Source of the DNA: Lantana camara
Lineage: Eukaryota > Streptophyta > Magnoliopsida > Lamiales > Verbenaceae
DNA length: 64,000 nt
NCBI GenBank assembly: GCA_037501455.1
Contig: CM074856.1
Location: 92,392,001-92,456,000 of the forward strand
Direction: 5' to 3'
Shown: positions 11,876 to 23,476 of the stretch, in pieces
Layout of the letters: every line of letters begins with the position of its first letter
Numbering within the stretch: position 1 is the stretch's first letter
Notes under the pieces: model-generated
What the model was told of the DNA's origin: nothing
Databases searched by the model: none
The model's input: only the letters and a program-made list of their open reading frames with translations
Made by a program: the position numbers and the translations under genes

Positions 11876-12422
11876 GTGATTGGCGAAGTGGGAGTGAAGG
11901 ATGTGCCACTCTTATCTTTTATGGAAGGTCATAAGCTAATGAGAGAAGGGGCTATGGGATTCGTTACTTATCTTCTCAATAAGCTAAAGGATCAAATTAA
12001 ATTTGAGGAGACCACAGTGGTTAAGGATTTTCCCGATGTGTTTCCGGAGAATTTGGGTTCATTGCCACCGGATCGTGAGATTGAGTTCGTTATAGATTTA
12101 TATCCGGGATCAGAACAGTATTCTAAAACTCCATACAGAATGGCTCTGGCGGAGTTGAAGGAATTGAAAATTCAGCTAGAGGAATTACTTAAGATTGGAT
12201 ATATTCGGCCGAGTTCATCTCCGTGGGGTGCTCCGGTTCTCTTTGTTAAAAAGAAAGATGGATCATTAAGAATGTGTATAGATTACCGGGAGCTTAATCG
12301 AAGGACTATCAAGAATAAATATCTATTACCCCACATTGAGGATTTATTTGACATGTTGCAAAGTTCGGGGGTTTATTCGAAATTGGATCTCAGGCAAGGC
12401 TATTATCAGTTGAAAATCCAGG
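11876..12422 (+). pseudogene. Reverse transcriptase N-terminal fragment, element I
   Basis: Contains the linker Asp-Val-Phe-Pro-Glu, the Leu-Pro-Pro-Asp-Arg-Glu-Ile-Glu-Phe segment, Pro-Tyr-Arg-Met-Ala, the Lys-Lys-Lys-Asp-Gly-Ser block, Cys-Ile-Asp-Tyr-Arg-Glu-Leu-Asn, and the first catalytic aspartate in Lys-Leu-Asp-Leu-Arg-Gln-Gly-Tyr-Tyr. It stops right after Gln-Leu-Lys-Ile; the Phe-Ile-Asp-Asp catalytic motif and everything to the integrase core is missing. The translated frame runs into out-of-frame sequence to 12502. Confidence 0.9.
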
Positions 12423-12423
12423 A

Positions 12424-12693
12424 ATCCACAACGTATTTCATGTCTCCCAACTTCGCAAATATTATCCGGATGAAACCGAGATCCTACCCGAGGAAGAGGT
12501 AGAAATTGCACCTAATCTCACCTTCGTTCAGAAACCGGTTAAGATTTTAGATCGAAAGTTTCAAGAATTAAGAAACCGGCGAATCCCACTGGTAAAGGTA
12601 TTATGGAGGAGTGATAAGACGGAAGAGGCCACGTGGGAAACGGAGGATAAGATGAAGAAGTTTCATCCTGAACTGTTTCCGAGCAATCAGTGA
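12424..12693 (+). pseudogene. Integrase tail and chromodomain fragment, element I
   Basis: In a different frame from RT. Starts [13 protein letters not shown], the usual end of the integrase C-terminal domain, followed by a chromodomain: Lys-Val-Leu-Trp ... Ala-Thr-Trp-Glu ... and ends with TGA at 12691. Chromodomains steer chromovirus integrase to marked chromatin. The RT-to-chromodomain junction at 12418-12424 shows a one-step deletion of what should be roughly 2 kb or more. Confidence 0.85.
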
Positions 12694-12727
12694 ATCCGAG
12701 GACGGATTCTTTTTAAGGGGGAGAGGT
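12692..12727 (+). other. Element I pre-PPT hairpin and polypurine tract
   Basis: Hairpin GAATCCG / CGGATTC with loop AGGA (12692-12709), overlapping the stop codon, followed by T5, AA and the purine tract GGGGGAGAGG up to the LTR at 12728. This order (hairpin, T run, AAGG purines, LTR) recurs in elements B, C and G. Confidence 0.75.
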
Positions 12728-15572
12728 TGTGACGCCCCGATTTTTCCAAATCGGTCAGGTATGAATTATGTGATAATTACGTGCGCGTTTAATTTATTTT
12801 AATTACGTTATTCCATTTCCTTATCTTATATTATATTAATTAGAGAAATATTTAATTATTTGAAATATTTGAATTTGAATTTATATGAACTTTCTTTGAA
12901 CTATTTGGGCTTGAACAAATTATTTGTTTGTCGTTTCTACGTGAAATGATTTCGGAATTTCGTACGAATTTAAGATGTTGGACTTATATGTATTATGAAT
13001 ATGGTTATATGCTCGTTTTATGTTTTCGGGTTTGTTTGATTGAGTTTTTGAATTTATTTTGTTTCGGAATCCAAAGCGAGGGGAGCAATTAGCGCACCAT
13101 TGGTTCCTTATTTGATAACTTGAGCTACGAAACTCGGATTCGAGTTTCGTCAACTTCGTTGAACTCGTATCGAAGATTCGAGTTTGATGAGCTTAGCCTT
13201 ATATTTTTTCCAAAGCCATTTGAACTCCCGAATTTCTACCGAAACACACAACGGACGCCTAAACTGACCTTGCTGCACTAAAATGACCATAACTTATTCT
13301 TTTGTTGACCAAATTAACCATGGTTAGACCCTTTGGAACCCTAACTCAACCCTTTATTCAGCCCTTAACCCCCCAAACCTAGATAACCCTTCTCACTTGG
13401 AGTTATTTGGCCAAACATCCTTCGCACTCCAGAAATCCCGTCACTCAAGCCAAACCTTGAGATTCAAGCTCAAATCTCCTCCCAAACCTCCATTAATCCA
13501 CAAGGTAAGCTTGGGTATGTTGTACATTCAATATGAGTCATTTTCATTCATTCATCCCTAAATTTGAGCATGGTTTCATGAGTTTTGGCCAAGATGTGTA
13601 TAAAGTTAGGTTTTGATCATTTTAGTTGATCTCTTTCTATCCTTGAACCTTTTGAATGATTCCAAGCATGAAAATGATTGCTTTGATCTCTTCTTTACAT
13701 TTATGGTGATGTATGAGTTGTTAGTTGAGGTATTTATGAGCCACCATTAATGAGTTTTTTGGAGTTTTGGTATGATTTGGTCACCACACACTACATCTCA
13801 CGTTTCAAGGTTTTGAGAGCTTGATTGGGAGTTGTTTTTAAGTGGTTTCATTGCATCTTGGTTGTCTTTTGTTGATTGAATGTGTTGAGATGTTGTATCT
13901 TGGTTATGCCCTGTTCTGCGCATTTTTTTTCTCTGCTGCGTGCGTGTCACGGGCGTGTCACGCCTTTCTTCTTTTGCGTGACACGGGGGTGCAGTTTTTC
14001 TTGGTTCCACTGTACCATGACACGGGGGTGTCACGGTTTGCCTTGTAGTGGTGACACGGGCGTGTCACCCTCTGATTTCTTGTTCTGACTGTACCGTGAC
14101 ACGGGGGTGTCACGGATTACTTTGTGTTGGTGACACGGGCGTGTCACCTTCTGTTTTCATGCATCTTGTGGTTTCAAGCATGTTGTGTATGTATGCATGT
14201 GTATATATATATACATATGTTTTGATTATATGATTTGAATTCCTTAATAGTGCACATGGACATGTTCATTACATAACATACTCTTTTACATATTCATAGC
14301 ATGTTCATTTCATTGCCGAGCGTCTTAATTGGTCATTTTGAGTCTCACGTCACCTTTCTTGCACAGATTTTGATCCCGTTGGAGACGAGGCCGGTCCTTG
14401 AGGCTTTCGTGTCTTCTTTTGTCGGTTCGAGGTGGGTTTCTCTACTAATAGTTATCTTGTCCCAATATAACCCTTATGTGACCGTTTTAAGCCAAAAGTT
14501 ATACTTGTAATTATCGAGTCTTTTAAAAGAGTCTTATGATTTTCGATTGTTAAACCCTTCTTTATGAAAACCTACCTTATGTTTTGGCGAGATTGCATGT
14601 ATGTTATGATTACGGGCCCCGGAGCTTAGTGTATCGTGGTAAACCGGGGAGGCAAGGGCCGATGGTGAACCCGTGCACTAGTTCCAACCATTTTACGTCG
14701 AAATGGATCTCGTCAGGAGTTTTGACGAGAAAACACTAGTCGGGCTTTTGAGGATTCATGTACCTCACTAGCCATTATGTATGAGGTGGTCGAGTCTTGC
14801 AAACTCGTCCACCACCGGAGGAAGAAGGTGTATATGAATGATTATGATCATTATGTATGTGCACATATGTTATGTATTATAACTTATGAAATTATGAATA
14901 TGATTACACGAGGAGAAGATTGGAGATGATGCACGCCCCCTCGCCGGGCCTTAAACCCTATGTTAATTATGAATGAATATGATAGTCGTAATCCCATTGA
15001 TGTTTTATTTGCTTTGCCCACTTGGGAAATTTCTTATCAAACTTCTATGGGATTAGGGCTTGCATGTATATGTTACAATTCTGCGATATCTATATTTATG
15101 CCCCGCTTTTATACCCACCAGTCTCTTTCAGACTAAACCCGGTTGTTTTCAGTTGTTTCGTGCAGGTTTGGAGGTGCTAGGCGGGAATTCGAGTCGTCTA
15201 GGTCTTGCATTTGTGTCTCGCATTTCCTTTACACTCATTGGCACTCATATTTTGTATTTTGGATTTGTATGGAGCGAATTATGTTATTTTGAGCCATGAG
15301 GGCATTGCTACCACGCATTGTATAGGTTGATCTATTTTTGGAGCTTGGATGCTCAATGTGAATACTTATGTTTATTGCTTCCGCTATTGCACTTGTTTCT
15401 CGATTTTTAATTCTTGTTGGTTATTGTTTGGTTTAAGGGTTAGCTCCCGCCTAGCTTAGCGTGTGTGTTGTGTCCTCATTCGCCGTGATTTGACACGTGT
15501 AGGGATATTCCATTTCCTATGCGGGTCGGGTCACGGTGCGGGGGATGTGGCGCCTCACGCTCGGGCGTTACA
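12728..15572 (+). repeat. 3' LTR of element I
   Basis: Near-identical to 7317-10171 with scattered substitutions and a few small indels (for example a shorter form of the block at 13080). Carries the same donor-, acceptor- and palindrome-like landmarks; palindrome array at 13938-14148. Ends GGGCGTTACA followed by the AACAT duplication. Confidence 0.9.
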
Positions 15573-15577
15573 AACAT

Positions 15578-17225
15578 CACATAGGGTTATATGGATTCTA
15601 TATATCTAGAAATTAAACCTCACCTTTACAAATGAAAGAACTCAAGGATACACCCTACGGAGCGTGCTCCTTGTTACCTGGAAAGTGATCTGTGTAACAA
15701 GGACAAGTGTACGTAAGACTCAACTAGTATGAACCATTTACTACGCACGGCAAAGTCATGATCAATATGTCATGCAATAACAATTAAAAAATGTCAAATA
15801 AAAGCATAATTATCAATAAACCAAGTATATAACTCATATAATTCACATACGGGAGCCAAGGAAGTGAAAGGAATGCAATAAGAGAGGTTTTGGCAAAGTT
15901 TGGCAAAAGTCGACAATTTTAGGAATTGCGCACACTGAAGGAAAACTGGAATATCTTTAGTTCTAGAAATTGGAATTGAGTTTTTCTTATTGGGTATTAA
16001 ACTATACACTAAGACCTTTCCGATGATATGTGGCACGTTTTCTAGTTCAAAGCGAGGAGAAAATGGCATAAGCTTGAAGTTAAGCTAGTGCAGTTTGTCG
16101 GGAAAATAGCGACACCTAAAAGAATGAGTTATATCTCAAAAACTAGAAATGATATTGAGATGATTCCAATTTTGGGTTGTTCTATACTTCAAGAGGTTTC
16201 CAACGGTTCAAAAATTAGGTCATTTGGAGTTCGGATGAGGGAGTACCCGGCCGGTAAATTTCAACGGAAAAGTTCCCCGACCAGGTAAAGCTGTCCAGAA
16301 GCTTTTCGGTACAAAAGTACCCGCCCGGGTACTTTTTATGCACAAAAAGTACCCGCCAGGGTACCCTTCCAGGGCTAGCAAAAGGGGCAAAACAGGGGTT
16401 GCTTCAGAGGAGAAAGAAAAGGGATCAAAACCCAAAGCAAACTCAACCAAAAAGCTCCAAAACAATTATATATCATGCATATAACTTGGAGACATCATTT
16501 AGGTAACATTTAATCCAAGGAAACATACTTAGATCATCAATAATCATCAATCAAAACTCATATAATTCCATGGCCTCCAACTCTCATTTTATACAAGAAT
16601 TCATGCAAGCTTTGAAGATTAATTATCCTAATCATGCTTCTAACATCAAATAAACAAGTAATCACATCATAGATTCTTAAACCCTACGTCATGTATAAAT
16701 CAAGAACTCAATAATATCTCCAACTCTACCTTAATGAAAGAAAGAAGAGATGAAATGAAGTGATGATGTTGATGCTCCAAAATATGCAATTTCCCCTTGA
16801 ATTCAAGCTTGAAAATGATGAAATCCACTTCTTCTCCTTGGGGTTTTTGGATCGGGATGAGGGAGAGAGAGGAGGGATCATGTGTATATATGTTTGTATG
16901 CAATAAAGTGATATATGCTAGATATTATATGACTAGGCACAAATTGCAATTTAATCCCTCCAAATCATAAATCATGCAATTAGGTTCACACTCATGGAAA
17001 ATGGTCATTTAAGTCCCAAGCAAAGTTAATGCAATTAAGTCCACCAATTTAAGAAATGATAACTTAAGAGCAATTAGGCAATTAAACCACATTTGTCAAA
17101 TAATTCACGTAATTTCTCACGTTAACAATTATTTCATATAAGTTCATAGAAAATATAGTGCATCTAAGGTTATGCAATGTATATAAATTATCACATATTG
17201 CACATAAGAAAAACGGGGCGTTACA
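15578..17225 (-). repeat. Element A 5' LTR, upstream part
   Basis: Continuation of the LTR after element I. It ends with GGGGCGTTACA (start of the LTR on the minus strand). 15600-16480 is the complement of 21090-22080 of the solo LTR, confirming one family. A palindromic GTACCCG cluster sits at about 16240-16372. Confidence 0.8.
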
Positions 17226-18757
17226 ATCCTGCATTTTTCTCTTTGTTTTTGCCTACAAAAATAAACAAATCATTATTAATATACTATGCTACAAAAATAA
17301 TAATATAAAATTTTAATGGAACAATAATAAATTAAATTACTTGAAGTACATGTTACCTGATCATCCCTGATTTGATCACACGAATCAAGATTATCAATTA
17401 TTTTATATTAACTCACGACCAAATGTGCACGCTTGATTTGATCTTTCACGAGGAGATGTTGCAAAACAAACACCAGTGAAATCGGTACAAGCAGCACGAA
17501 AAGCTTCTACAATTGGAAGGATTCAACAAATTTAGCAAAATTCTCATTTGTTTCTTCACATTCTCCACTTTAACCAATTTAACTGCGTTGATGGGGTCTG
17601 ATCTAAGGTGTCAAACTCCAACACTTAGAATTTATAAAAGTGGGCAAATTGAGGTGAAGGACTCTGGCAAGGGTTACCAGATGGCGTGAGATCTACCTGC
17701 TAGGAACAAACACAAGCAAAGAGTGAGAAGGCCAAGATGGGGAAATGGGGGGTGAGACCCAGTTTGACTCTCCGAGGCTCAAGTCAGTGAAACAACTTCA
17801 GGTGGTTGCGGAAGAAGAAGATAGAATGGAGTTCAGTATGCAAAGCTTGCTTACAAAAGATGATGATTTCTAAGTACTTATAGTTGAGGGTGAGGACCCT
17901 TTGGTAATTCTGTTGGGGTCAGGTACGGATGGGGCATTGCCCTAGACACGTGGCCCAATGACGGTTGTCTGGTAGTGTACACCTGCAAGCCCGTAAAAAG
18001 GCAAACGAAAAGCAACAATGGCAGGTATGCGACCTTGTACTATTTGTCAGAGAGCACTATTGAGTTGTTATGAAGGGCGGAGCGCGCTCGATATATGAGA
18101 GAATTGGGCTCCCAGATGTGAGGATGGATGCGTAATCCGAAGGGATTATGCAAAGGAGAAGATCCCACCTTTAAAATGCCAAGGACGATCTTCGAGGGTC
18201 CAAGATTCACTGTGGGTCCCAACCGCTGGAGGGGGAGACAGAGGTTTGCGCTCCGGGAAAGGTTGAGATCCCTTGTAAGGAGAAATGACCAATTTCGAGG
18301 GGACTGTGAAGTGTCAGGGTGTCCAGTTTTGACTGGGCCACGTGTCGTGATGTGGCTTGACCATATTTTGGCCTCATCATGCACCTCATTTTGTACCTCA
18401 GCTCGAATTTCCTCACGAAACACTTCTCGTATTTCAGCTCTTACGTGATCCTTCATAGGCATGTGTGTTCTGTCTACTCGTTTAATCAATAACACTTTTA
18501 ATTTATCTTCTTATTTTGACATAGTTTAAAAATTATATTTTCATTTATTAAGTTATAGATAAGATATCTTAATTTTATATTTTATTCATTTAAATTCTAT
18601 CAACACCTATTAATTAATTAATTAATATTAATTATCGATTAAACAATATCTTTTATATAATAATTAAATATGATGGTCCTACCATGTCAATTCTCACAAA
18701 GGTTGTCATTCTGTAACTAATTTGTATTTAATATATTTAATTATGATTATTTATAAA
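17226..18757. other. Unidentified AT-rich region between elements
   Basis: I recognise no gene. A stretch of more balanced composition (about 17590-18460) contains, on the minus strand, a 151-residue open frame (18495-18040) whose N-terminal part is charged (Arg/Glu-rich) but has no known motif. It could be a worn retrotransposon leader or gag start. The outer parts are AT-rich with runs of ATTA near 18610-18640. ATAAA at 18753-18757 is the left target duplication of the copia solo LTR. Confidence 0.35.
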
Positions 18758-21700
18758 TGTTGGAAAAACGGAATCAGAAACCAGCGGAAATTTTAAAATT
18801 TTCCAACAAAAGGATCGAAACTCGCAATCATGAATCCAAATTCGTAAGACAAAGAAACTTACTTTTCAATAATCATTCTTGAAGTGTTTCAAGCCACCCA
18901 AGAACACTCTTCTCGCGGCTTGATCCCGTCTCCTTGGTAAAGCTCGAATCTTTAAAAACTTCTAACTTGAAGCTCTCTAGAGATAGTCCACCAACTTGAC
19001 TACAATCTAACTAGTAAGGATGCTAGTTCTCTAGTTAGTGTTTAGGCTTAACCTAGGGTTTATGTGATCTTGGAGAAAGGATGGTATTCAACACATGAAC
19101 CAAAAAGAATCGATCAATCCCTAAGGGGAGCTCGAGCTCCCCTATATATAGCCAGAGAGGAGCGGCCGAACCTAGTCCTTTTGGACTAAGGATTTGGTTC
19201 CTCTCTCTTATTACTTGATCATCAAGTAATTCCAAACCTTGATTTTGAATTCTAATTCAAATCAACTTTTAAGAGAGCTAAAATATCCAAAACCTTTTTG
19301 GATAATATTATACTTTATTTATTAATAAATAAATAACTTATTTATCTAATTAATTAATTCATAATTTATTAAATAGATTAATTTCTCCAAAATAAGACTT
19401 TCATTTTAATTCAAAAATTAAACCAAAGTCTATTAAATAATTAACACATTAATTATTTAACACATAAACAATATACACGTGTGACATATGTGTCCTTGCC
19501 AATCACGTGAACCACACGTGTGTTTCACATGTGTGGAACCCTCTTGGTATGATCAACTCGTTTAATCATTTTAAAGCCTTAACTTATGTAACCAAGTTGT
19601 TGTGTGTGACCCTCTAGGTTCTCAATTCAATTAGCAGTGACCCTAATTAATTAATTCACTAATTAATTAATCAGTTCACAGATTAAACGACTATAGTCTA
19701 GCAATAGGTGTTTAACCCCTAGCTGAATTGGAATGTCTCGATTCGACAGAACCTTTAAGTCATTGATTCATGTGAGATACAATCCTCCTACTTACTATCT
19801 CTCAACCAAGATCTAGGGTAAGGGAATAATCAGAACCCTAATAATCTGGTCTTAAAGCTAAGTGCATTTCATATCCATTTGATCTCAATCCAAGAAATCC
19901 TTTTCTTGATGTCTTGATCTATTGCCTTGGCCAAGGACTCCATATGCCATATGAATGACTTACACAATAAGAGATCACCTTGTAAATGCAAGTGTAGGTC
20001 CTTTCTTGATTCTCATTCACTTTCATGAATCACTTGTGCAGCCCCAGCATAAGCCTTGAATCAGTTGTCTAAGGCGACACACTTTAAAGCGTATACCTAA
20101 GACTACAGAGTTAACTCATAAAATGACATGGAACCTCAAGTCTAAGGATCAATTAATCACATCAATGACTCGTGAAATATTTCCTAATCTGGAAGTTTTC
20201 ATTTCCTGAAATAGAAACTTCCTTTCCCATTTAGGAATCTTCTCACACGGGGCACCTCAGTGAACTTACTTATGGAAGTAAGCACTGTAACACCCCAAAT
20301 TCCGGAAGTTCAGGTAAGCACGCCACGTGCGGGTTTTCGGGAGTTGGGGGTTTAATTTTATATATTTACTTGCTTATTATAATTTCATTATAATATTATG
20401 TGCATTATACATTTCTATGTATTTATATGAATTAGTTTTAATGTGAAAATTGTGAATTAACTGATAATGTGCCTAATTTTATTATGTGACTTTAATTGAT
20501 CATCTCATAAAATTTATGGACTTAATTGCATAACATGGGTTGGAGTTAAATGATCTTTGGTGTAGAGATATAACTTGATCGCATTCATTTAAATCAGTAA
20601 GGAACTTGTTTGCAAATTGGGGTGATTCTTTAAGTTAGCGGGGAGATATATTATATCATGTATATACAATTCTTCCCTCACATTACATTACATACACTTC
20701 ATACAAGAATCACACACATACACCTAGTAAGAATCGGTTCTTACACCATCAAGAGAGGGAAGGGATTGCATCAAATTTCAAGCTATATTTGAAAAACTTT
20801 GGAGCTAAGATCATCAACATCATCACATCTTCACCTCATCATTTCTTTTCCTTCATTTCAAGGTATAAATGGAAGAATTGCTTGATCTCTTGATTATTTG
20901 GTTGAGTAGGGTTTGTGATTTATGGTGTGATTCATTGGTTATAAATGGTTGGAAGCATGTTTAAGATTTTAAGTTGAAAGTTAGCATGAAAGCATGAGTT
21001 TTATGAAGGTTGATAACATGAAATTTTATGGGTTTTGATTGATGAATTCTTGATGATTGATGCATGTTTCATGGTTTATATGCTACCTAAATGATGTCTT
21101 TGAGTTATATACATGTTATATTATTGTTTTGGAGCATTTTGGTTGAGTTTGCTTTGGGTTTTGATCCCTTTTCTTTCTCCTCTGAAGCAACCCCTGTTTT
21201 GTCCCTTTTTCCAGCCCTGGAAGGGTACCCGGGCGGGTACTTTTTGTGCATAAAAAGTACCCGGGCGGGTACTTTTGTGCCGAAAAGCTTCTGGACAGCT
21301 TTACCCGGTCGGGGAACTTTTCCCTTGAATTTTACCCGGCCGGGTACTCCCTCATCCGAACTCCAAATGACCTTATTTTTGAACCGTTGGATCTTGAAGT
21401 CTAGAACAACCTCCAATTGGAATCATCTCAATATCTTTTCTAATTTGTGAGATATAATCAATTCTTATAGGTGTCACCACTTTCCCGAAAAACTACACTC
21501 GCCTAACTTCAAGCTTATGCCATTTTCTTCTCGCTTTGAACTAGAAAATGAGCCATATATCCTTGGAAATACCTTTGTGTCTAGTTTCATTTCCAACAAA
21601 CAAAACTCAATTCCAACTACTACAACTCAAGATATTTCCAATTCTCTGCAGCTTGTGCGTTTTTGAAAATTGTCGATTTTTGCCAAACTTCACCAAAACC

Positions 21701-23476
21701 CTTCTTATTGCTTTCCTTTCACTTCCTTGGCTCCCGTATGTGACTTATATGTGTTATATACTTAGTTTATTGATAATCATGTTCTTAATTGACATCCCTT
21801 AAATTGTTATTGCATGACCTATTGGTGCATGACTTTGCCGTTCGTCTTAAATGGTTCATAAGAGTCGAGTTTCATGTACACTTGTCCTTGTTACACAGAT
21901 CACGGTCCCGGTTTCGAGGAGCCCGCTCCGTAGGGTGTTCTCTTGCTTCCTTTTTGGTCGGTTTGTCAAGGTGAGGTTTATATTCTAGATAAATAGAACC
22001 CTTACAACCCCTATGTGACTATTTCGACCAAAATGTACCTATATATCTATAGCTTTCGAACTTTATGATTTTCAAATGATTTCACTAAACAAATTGATTG
22101 ATTGATTGATTGACGGATTGATTGTTTTGGTGAGTCATTGAATTGCACTGTGGGCCCGAGGATAGTGGCTCGAGCCAACCGGGAAAGCATGGGCTGACGG
22201 GTAACTCAAGTGCTATCCTTACCAAACTGGGATGACCCCCGAACCCCCTAGGAGATTAGGGGAGGAAGGAGTTTCGGGCTTAGGGATTAATGTACCCTCT
22301 GCCCAGACTGATTGGATGGCGGGGCCTTGCAATCCCACCATCACCCGGAGGAAGAAGTAGTTACTGAAACTGCTAAGTGTGCACAATAATTAATTGCTTG
22401 ATCACCTAATCACCTAATAATTGATTGATTATACACAGTCGGAGTAAGGTTGGAGAATTACCCTCACTCGCTCGGCCACAAATTGATTGTATTGAATTGA
22501 TTAAATTGGTGAATTGAACTAGTTGTAACCTTGGGCGATAGTATCTCTTATTTTACTGAATTGTATTGTTATTTTCCAAAAATTATTACCCGAGATTATA
22601 ACTTGCATGTATGTGCGCATATATTTATTCATACCCCTCGCTCAGTCCGTGTTGGACTGACACCTCAATTTTTCAGTTTTTGCAGGTTCGTGCTAGGCGG
22701 GAATTAGAGTCTAGCTCGTCTTTTATTCGGGTCTAGCACTTCACCTTCATATTTTGTTCATGTATGGATACTTGTTACATTTTTGTAGAATGCCTTAATC
22801 CATGGTGGATACAAGATTGTATTGATATCTAAATGTTGGTATCGATAAGTAATTATGTAAATATGGTACCTGTAAGTATTGAATGTTATTGCTTCCGCTT
22901 TTATTGCTCTGAATTGTTTATTGGTATTATTTGAGGGTTAGTCCTGCCTAGCTAGTGAGTTGTTTTTTATTGTCTCCCGTTCGCTATAGGCTTGATTCAT
23001 GTATGGGTTGTCCATCTCAAATGTGGATTGAACTATAGTGCGGGGGATGTGGTGCCTAGCGTTCCGGGTGCTACAAGCACCCTCATGTATCACGCACGTA
23101 TCAACTATACACTTTGCACCTCCATGAAACAAGGTGGTCTTTCTTAAGGGCGTGATCCCACAAGCAAGCCTTAAAGGAGTCAGGTTGACACTCCCACTGT
23201 CTGTAGGACTCATCAGCTTGGAGTATTTTACTAATCATGACTTATGTGATATAGGGCTCGTTTCATTAACCATTTCACCTAAATGGTAGAGTCCTAAAGT
23301 CATCAGGATTAGGGAAGTTCTCATACATGCACAACTAAAGTAAACGCATACCAAACAAGAGCATATAAAGAAGTGTTGCCTCAATTCGTTATTTTATTCA
23401 AAGATTGTCTGTGATTACAATAAGGAAAAGTACAAAGCGGATATACAATCGGCTTTCTAGGGTACTATTCCTAACA
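18758..23476 (-). mobile_element. Ty1/copia solo LTR, split by a gypsy solo LTR
   Basis: Plus strand reads TGTTGGAAAA ... TTCCTAACA, the complement of the copia LTR at 42924-44842. The two parts are 18758-20285 and 23076-23476. ATAAA flanks both ends (18753-18757 and 23477-23481), so this is a clean solo LTR left by LTR-LTR recombination rather than a fragment. No internal copia sequence is present. Confidence 0.9.
20286..23075 (+). mobile_element. Ty3/gypsy solo LTR of the element A family
   Basis: TGTAACACCCC ... CGGGTGCTACA, 2790 bp, flanked by perfect AGCAC duplications (20281-20285 and 23076-23080). It is the reference copy for the A family: complementary to 6250-7316 plus 15578-17225. 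Landmarks: donor-like CAAG/GTATAA (20862/20863), palindromic GTACCCGGGCGGGTAC cluster (about 21231-21352), acceptor-like TTACACAG (ending 21898), donor-like AAG/GTGAGG (21970/21971), hairpin TCAGTCC/GGACTGA near 22645, acceptor-like TTTTTGCAG (ending 22685). Confidence 0.92.

Larger units (their letters stand above)
7317..15572 (+). mobile_element. Element I: internally deleted Tekay-like chromovirus
   Basis: Complete at both ends: LTRs of 2855 bp (7317-10171) and 2845 bp (12728-15572), TG...CA termini, AACAT duplication, tRNA-Met primer-binding site and polypurine tract. The 2.56-kb interior keeps gag, protease, the N-terminal part of RT and a C-terminal chromodomain, but the rest of RT, RNase H and integrase are gone. 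Gag, protease and RT share one frame broken by four stop codons. The two LTRs differ only at scattered positions and small indels, so insertion is fairly recent. It lies inside the LTR of element A. Confidence 0.9.
2234..17225 (-). mobile_element. Element A: degenerate Ty3/gypsy relative, gag only
   Basis: Minus-strand element. Order in its own direction: 5' LTR (17225 down to 6250, interrupted by element I), primer-binding site (6242-6231), an unusually long leader, broken gag (4365-3575), polypurine tract (about 3256-3228) and truncated 3' LTR (3227-2234). No protease, reverse transcriptase or integrase is detectable, so it is non-autonomous. The LTR family is the same as the solo LTR at 20286-23075. 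The left LTR lacks its outer end, so no target duplication can be checked. Confidence 0.75.

Noticed and set aside
18040..18495. Minus-strand 151-residue open frame as a gene
   Set aside because: No domain, low complexity at the N-terminus, and a shadow frame on the other strand of similar length. Kept only as part of an unidentified region.
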